From Myxococcales bacterium (lineage in GTDB: Bacteria > Myxococcota > Myxococcia > Myxococcales > Myxococcaceae): DNA of 7,423 nt. Below the pieces are notes generated by a model, which searched no databases, had not been told where the DNA came from, and saw only the letters and a program-made list of their open reading frames with translations. The stretch is taken from NCBI GenBank assembly GCA_009885595.1, contig VFKJ01000578.1, forward strand, positions 1 to 7,423. The letters run 5' to 3'. Made by a program: the position numbers and the translations under genes. Within the stretch, counting starts at the first letter, position 1, and each line of letters begins with the position of its first letter. Below, in pieces: positions 5,156-7,423 of the stretch.

Positions 5156-7225
5156 GCTCCCCGCCGGCGTCCCGCGAGGCCCGACCCAACCGCTCGCACA
5201 GAGGCCGGGGCTCGAGGTGCGACCGAGGTCGAAGAAGACCAGGCGGGGAGGCCCCCAGAAGGCACAGGCGGGGCACTCCGTGGTGGTGCGCACCGCGAGC
5301 CAGCGTCCGTTGAAGCCCATCGCGCCGCCGAGCTGAAGCGGCAGCGGCCACCCCGGGTTCACCGTGGCGTCGTCCACCAGCCGGCAGCTCATCACCTCTC
5401 GCCCGGCTGGCTGGACCTGATGCACCCGCGTCTCCGCGCCCACGCTCCACAGGCCCAGCACCGTCAGGAAGAGCGCGTCGCCTGACGCGGTCAACTGCAG
5501 GTCGCTGGCTTCAGAGCCGAGCCAGGTGAGCAGCTGCGACCGCCCGTCGTCGTCCGCCCGATGCAGCCCGATGGTGTCGGGGAGGGAATCGAGCATCGAC
5601 CGGGACAGGCGGAAGCGGCCTCGCGCGCTCTCGGCCACGCCGGGCCACGTCTCCACGCTCCAGGCCACCGGCTGCGGGCCCTCGAGCACGGCCCCATCGA
5701 GCGTGCTGCGCACGGAGTCGTCGCGAAGCACCAGGCGATCGCCCACCACCATCGCGGGCGCCTGCCCGAAGTCCGCGGGCACGCTCACCGAGAAGGTCCT
5801 TCCCCCATCGGGCTCGTACCGCTCGAGCGCCGAGGCCAGGGGCGAGCCCGCCAGCCAGGTTCGTTGCACCAGGGCGGCGCCCTGCGCGTCGAGCACCGGC
5901 TTGCCGAACTCCCCGTCGACCTCGAGCTCTCCCTCGGGCACGCCCGTCGCCGCGTTCACTCGCGAGAGCAGGGACCGCGGCCGCTCGGAGGCGCTCGCTG
6001 CGGTGACCCAGAGCGTGCCTCGACCATTCTCCGCGAGCGCGGTGATGTGCGTGATGGAGGCCTGAGTGGTCAACGGCCCGTGCCACGCGAGCGCGCCGGT
6101 GCTGAGGTCGATCGCCACCAGGGTCGCTGCGTCAGCCACGAAGATGAAGAGGCCACCGGCGATCAACTGCGTGCCCCTCGCGACGCCCTGCGGGATGCCC
6201 TGCAGGTTGACGTCGGTGCGAAACCGCTCGAAGCCCTCGGGCGTGTACGAGACCGCGGAGCAGCGGAAGGTGGGGTCGGTGGGCCTGGTGGCGCCACCGC
6301 ACTCGACCCAGTACCAGTTGCCCTGCGCGTCGGTGACGCCCTCGAAGCGAAAGCCGCCTTCGTTCGAGACGTAGCTCCAGCGCGGGTGGAGGTCGGTCTC
6401 CTGCGGCACCACGCAGGCCTGACGCTGACAGGTCCCCTCGCCGCGACAGGCCGACTCTGGCGAGCAGGTGAAGCCCTCAGGCGGCACCACCGCGCGGCAG
6501 GACCCGGCGAAGCAGATGTTGGCGAGCGCGCAGCTGACGGCTCCGCACGGCGTGCCGTCTGGCACCGGCGCCGAGCCACACCCGAGCAGGGGATCGCAGG
6601 TGGGGGCGAGGCACGCATTCGTCGACGCCGCGCACTCGATGGTCGTGTGCCGACAGCCCCGGCCCAGCGCGCAGGAGTCGGCCGTGCACGCGTCCTGGTC
6701 GTCGCAGCGCGCAGCCTGCCCGGCGCAGACGCCGCTCCGGCACGAGCCCGCCTCGAGGCACTGCAGCTCATCGGAGCAGCTCGCGCCGTCTTCCTGGAGC
6801 GTGTGCACGCAGCTGAGCGAGGCTGGATCGAAGCGCACGAGGTCGCACGGACCGGACGCGCCGCAGTCCAGCGGCTCGACGCCTTCACCGGTCACGGGGA
6901 TCTCCATTGCATCGAGGAAGAGGCTGGCCGTGGCGACGCCGCGCGCGGTGGGCGTGAACGTCAGCTCCAGCTCGACCTCGGTGCCGCCCGGCACTTCGAG
7001 TGAGGTCGGCGCGCTGAAGGGCGCCTCGATGGCGACGGCGAGCGTGCGTGCGACGCGCGAGCGATTGATGATGTGGACCGCGTGGGTCCTCGGGAAGTTG
7101 AGGGCGGTCGGCAGGAAGTCGACGCGCTCCGGAACGGAGACCTCGCCCGAACCCAGTGAAACCACGCCCGAGTCGGCGCACGCCGCCAGCAGGGTGGCAA
7201 GAACTGCGACGCGGAGGGCCGGCAT
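5141..7225 (-). CDS. Exported lipoprotein with ASH-like domain, cysteine-rich repeats and propeller-like C-terminal region
   Basis: This is a 694-residue lipoprotein. Residues 1-15 are a signal peptide ending in the lipobox LAAC, with C16 as the lipid-attachment cysteine. About 28-115 looks like an ASH/HYDIN (choice-of-anchor D type) Ig-like domain: a phase of strands with FPRTHAVHIINRS, then VPGGTEVELELTFTPTARG and a closing IPVTGEG. Residues 121-271 hold 23 cysteines in 151 residues, in repeats such as DDQDACTADSCALGRGC, a disulfide-rich style common in myxobacterial surface proteins. From ~280 the sequence alternates strands and turns as in PQQ/WD-type beta-propellers (for example FIFVADAATLVAIDLSTGALAW). 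A C-terminal CPAC (651-654) with C613 and C676 adds further possible disulfides. The ATG at 7225 is the first in-frame start; none lies upstream in the open frame as far as I read it. There is no Shine-Dalgarno. Ligand or partner unknown; adhesion or binding at the cell surface is inference. Confidence 0.88.
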   Translation of the reverse strand: MPALRVAVLATLLAACADSGVVSLGSGEVSVPERVDFLPTALNFPRTHAVHIINRSRVARTLAVAIEAPFSAPTSLEVPGGTEVELELTFTPTARGVATASLFLDAMEIPVTGEGVEPLDCGASGPCDLVRFDPASLSCVHTLQEDGASCSDELQCLEAGSCRSGVCAGQAARCDDQDACTADSCALGRGCRHTTIECAASTNACLAPTCDPLLGCGSAPVPDGTPCGAVSCALANICFAGSCRAVVPPEGFTCSPESACRGEGTCQRQACVVPQETDLHPRWSYVSNEGGFRFEGVTDAQGNWYWVECGGATRPTDPTFRCSAVSYTPEGFERFRTDVNLQGIPQGVARGTQLIAGGLFIFVADAATLVAIDLSTGALAWHGPLTTQASITHITALAENGRGTLWVTAASASERPRSLLSRVNAATGVPEGELEVDGEFGKPVLDAQGAALVQRTWLAGSPLASALERYEPDGGRTFSVSVPADFGQAPAMVVGDRLVLRDDSVRSTLDGAVLEGPQPVAWSVETWPGVAESARGRFRLSRSMLDSLPDTIGLHRADDDGRSQLLTWLGSEASDLQLTASGDALFLTVLGLWSVGAETRVHQVQPAGREVMSCRLVDDATVNPGWPLPLQLGGAMGFNGRWLAVRTTTECPACAFWGPPRLVFFDLGRTSSPGLCASGWVGPRGTPAGSSRAR

Positions 7226-7231
7226 GGCCGG
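7219..7231. repeat. Small inverted repeat around the lipoprotein start codon
   Basis: CCGGC and GCCGG flank a three-base centre that includes most of the start codon (7223-7225 on the minus strand). In a longer transcript this could fold the start into a hairpin loop. In an mRNA starting near 7227 one arm would be missing. Five base pairs is short, and this may be chance. Confidence 0.25.
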
Positions 7232-7238
7232 GGCACTC

Positions 7239-7252
7239 GCAATGAGCGTGCC
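7239..7252 (-). promoter_or_regulatory. Sigma-54-type (-24/-12) promoter candidate for the lipoprotein gene
   Basis: Read on the minus strand, the site is GGCACGCTCATTGC. It matches the sigma-54 core GGCACG-N4-TTGC at all ten core positions, with the obligatory GG and GC separated by ten bases. The base before GG is C instead of T, and the one after GC is G instead of A/T. Transcription would start at about 7227, two bases before the ATG at 7225. If real, expression depends on an activating enhancer-binding protein; no clear enhancer repeat was found in the bases to the right. Confidence 0.5.
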
Positions 7253-7323
7253 GCGCTCGGACTCGCGGCGTGGAACCCAGGCGACGGGCGCAGCTGCGGA
7301 CCTTGAAAGCCTCGAGGTGCGCG

Positions 7324-7423
7324 GTGACGGAAGGGTCTGGCCGCGGGGGACGCATCGAGCAGGCCCTCCGCTCGCGGTTCTTGATCTCAGGTGAGCGAAG
7401 CGATGTGAAAGTGACGCGGGGGG
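7324..7423 (+). CDS. Tentative start of a divergent gene leaving the right edge
   Basis: A plus-strand frame from GTG at 7324 stays open for 33 codons to the window end and reads VTEGSGRGGRIEQALRSRF, then LISGERSDVKVTRG. GAGG at 7314-7317 lies six bases upstream. Counting bases by codon position gives roughly 76% GC at third, 67% at first and 61% at second positions, the order expected for coding DNA in such a genome. The sample is very small, and minus-strand frames are also open here. Not recognised; only sequence beyond the window would decide. The 7253-7323 stretch between it and the sigma-54-like site shows nothing else I can support. Confidence 0.35.
   Translation, partial: MTEGSGRGGRIEQALRSRFLISGERSDVKVTRG

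Noticed and set aside
4054..5313. Plus-strand frame extending past the stop of the large gene
   Set aside because: An out-of-frame Arg/Ala/Gly-rich shadow; the true frame here encodes clear membrane helices.
5561..7003. 480-codon plus-strand frame opposite the lipoprotein gene
   Set aside because: Arg/Ala/Gly/His-rich with no motif, while the opposite strand has a lipobox, cysteine repeats and an ordered domain series.

Overview
The window is GC-rich DNA. Coding frames have a third position strongly biased to G/C, and the right half holds a lipoprotein that combines an ASH-like domain, dense CxxC-type cysteine repeats and a propeller-like C-terminal region. That combination suggests a myxobacterium or another member of Myxococcota. 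No rRNA, tRNA, CRISPR array, insertion sequence or phage gene was seen.

Layout, left to right. (1) A minus-strand coding frame runs off the left edge (<1-200) and is probably the N-terminus of an unrecognised protein. (2) A 51-bp divergent gap carries a perfect 12-bp palindrome that overlaps a candidate -10 box. (3) A vapB-vapC type II toxin-antitoxin pair (252-485 and 482-886) is joined by a 4-bp GTGA overlap. (4) After 90 bp comes a 1392-residue polytopic envelope protein on the plus strand (977-5155). I do not recognise its family. Its sequence reads as two tandem copies of one ~740-residue unit: signal segment, cysteine pair, beta-rich exported part, four-helix membrane bundle, exported loop, final helix. 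(5) Convergent to it, and overlapping its last 15 bases, is a 694-residue lipoprotein gene on the minus strand (5141-7225). (6) Just upstream of the lipoprotein is a close match to a sigma-54 (-24/-12) promoter. If it is used, the mRNA would be nearly leaderless. (7) A tentative plus-strand reading frame starts near 7324 and leaves the right edge.

The vapBC pair is a self-contained regulatory/toxin module. The other two complete genes are both predicted envelope proteins: one inner-membrane protein with large exported domains, and one lipid-anchored exported protein. They are convergent, so they are not an operon and nothing here shows that they act together. The most notable item is the internally duplicated membrane protein, whose second half begins with its own signal-peptide-like segment. 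The sigma-54-like promoter and the overlapping 3' ends come next.
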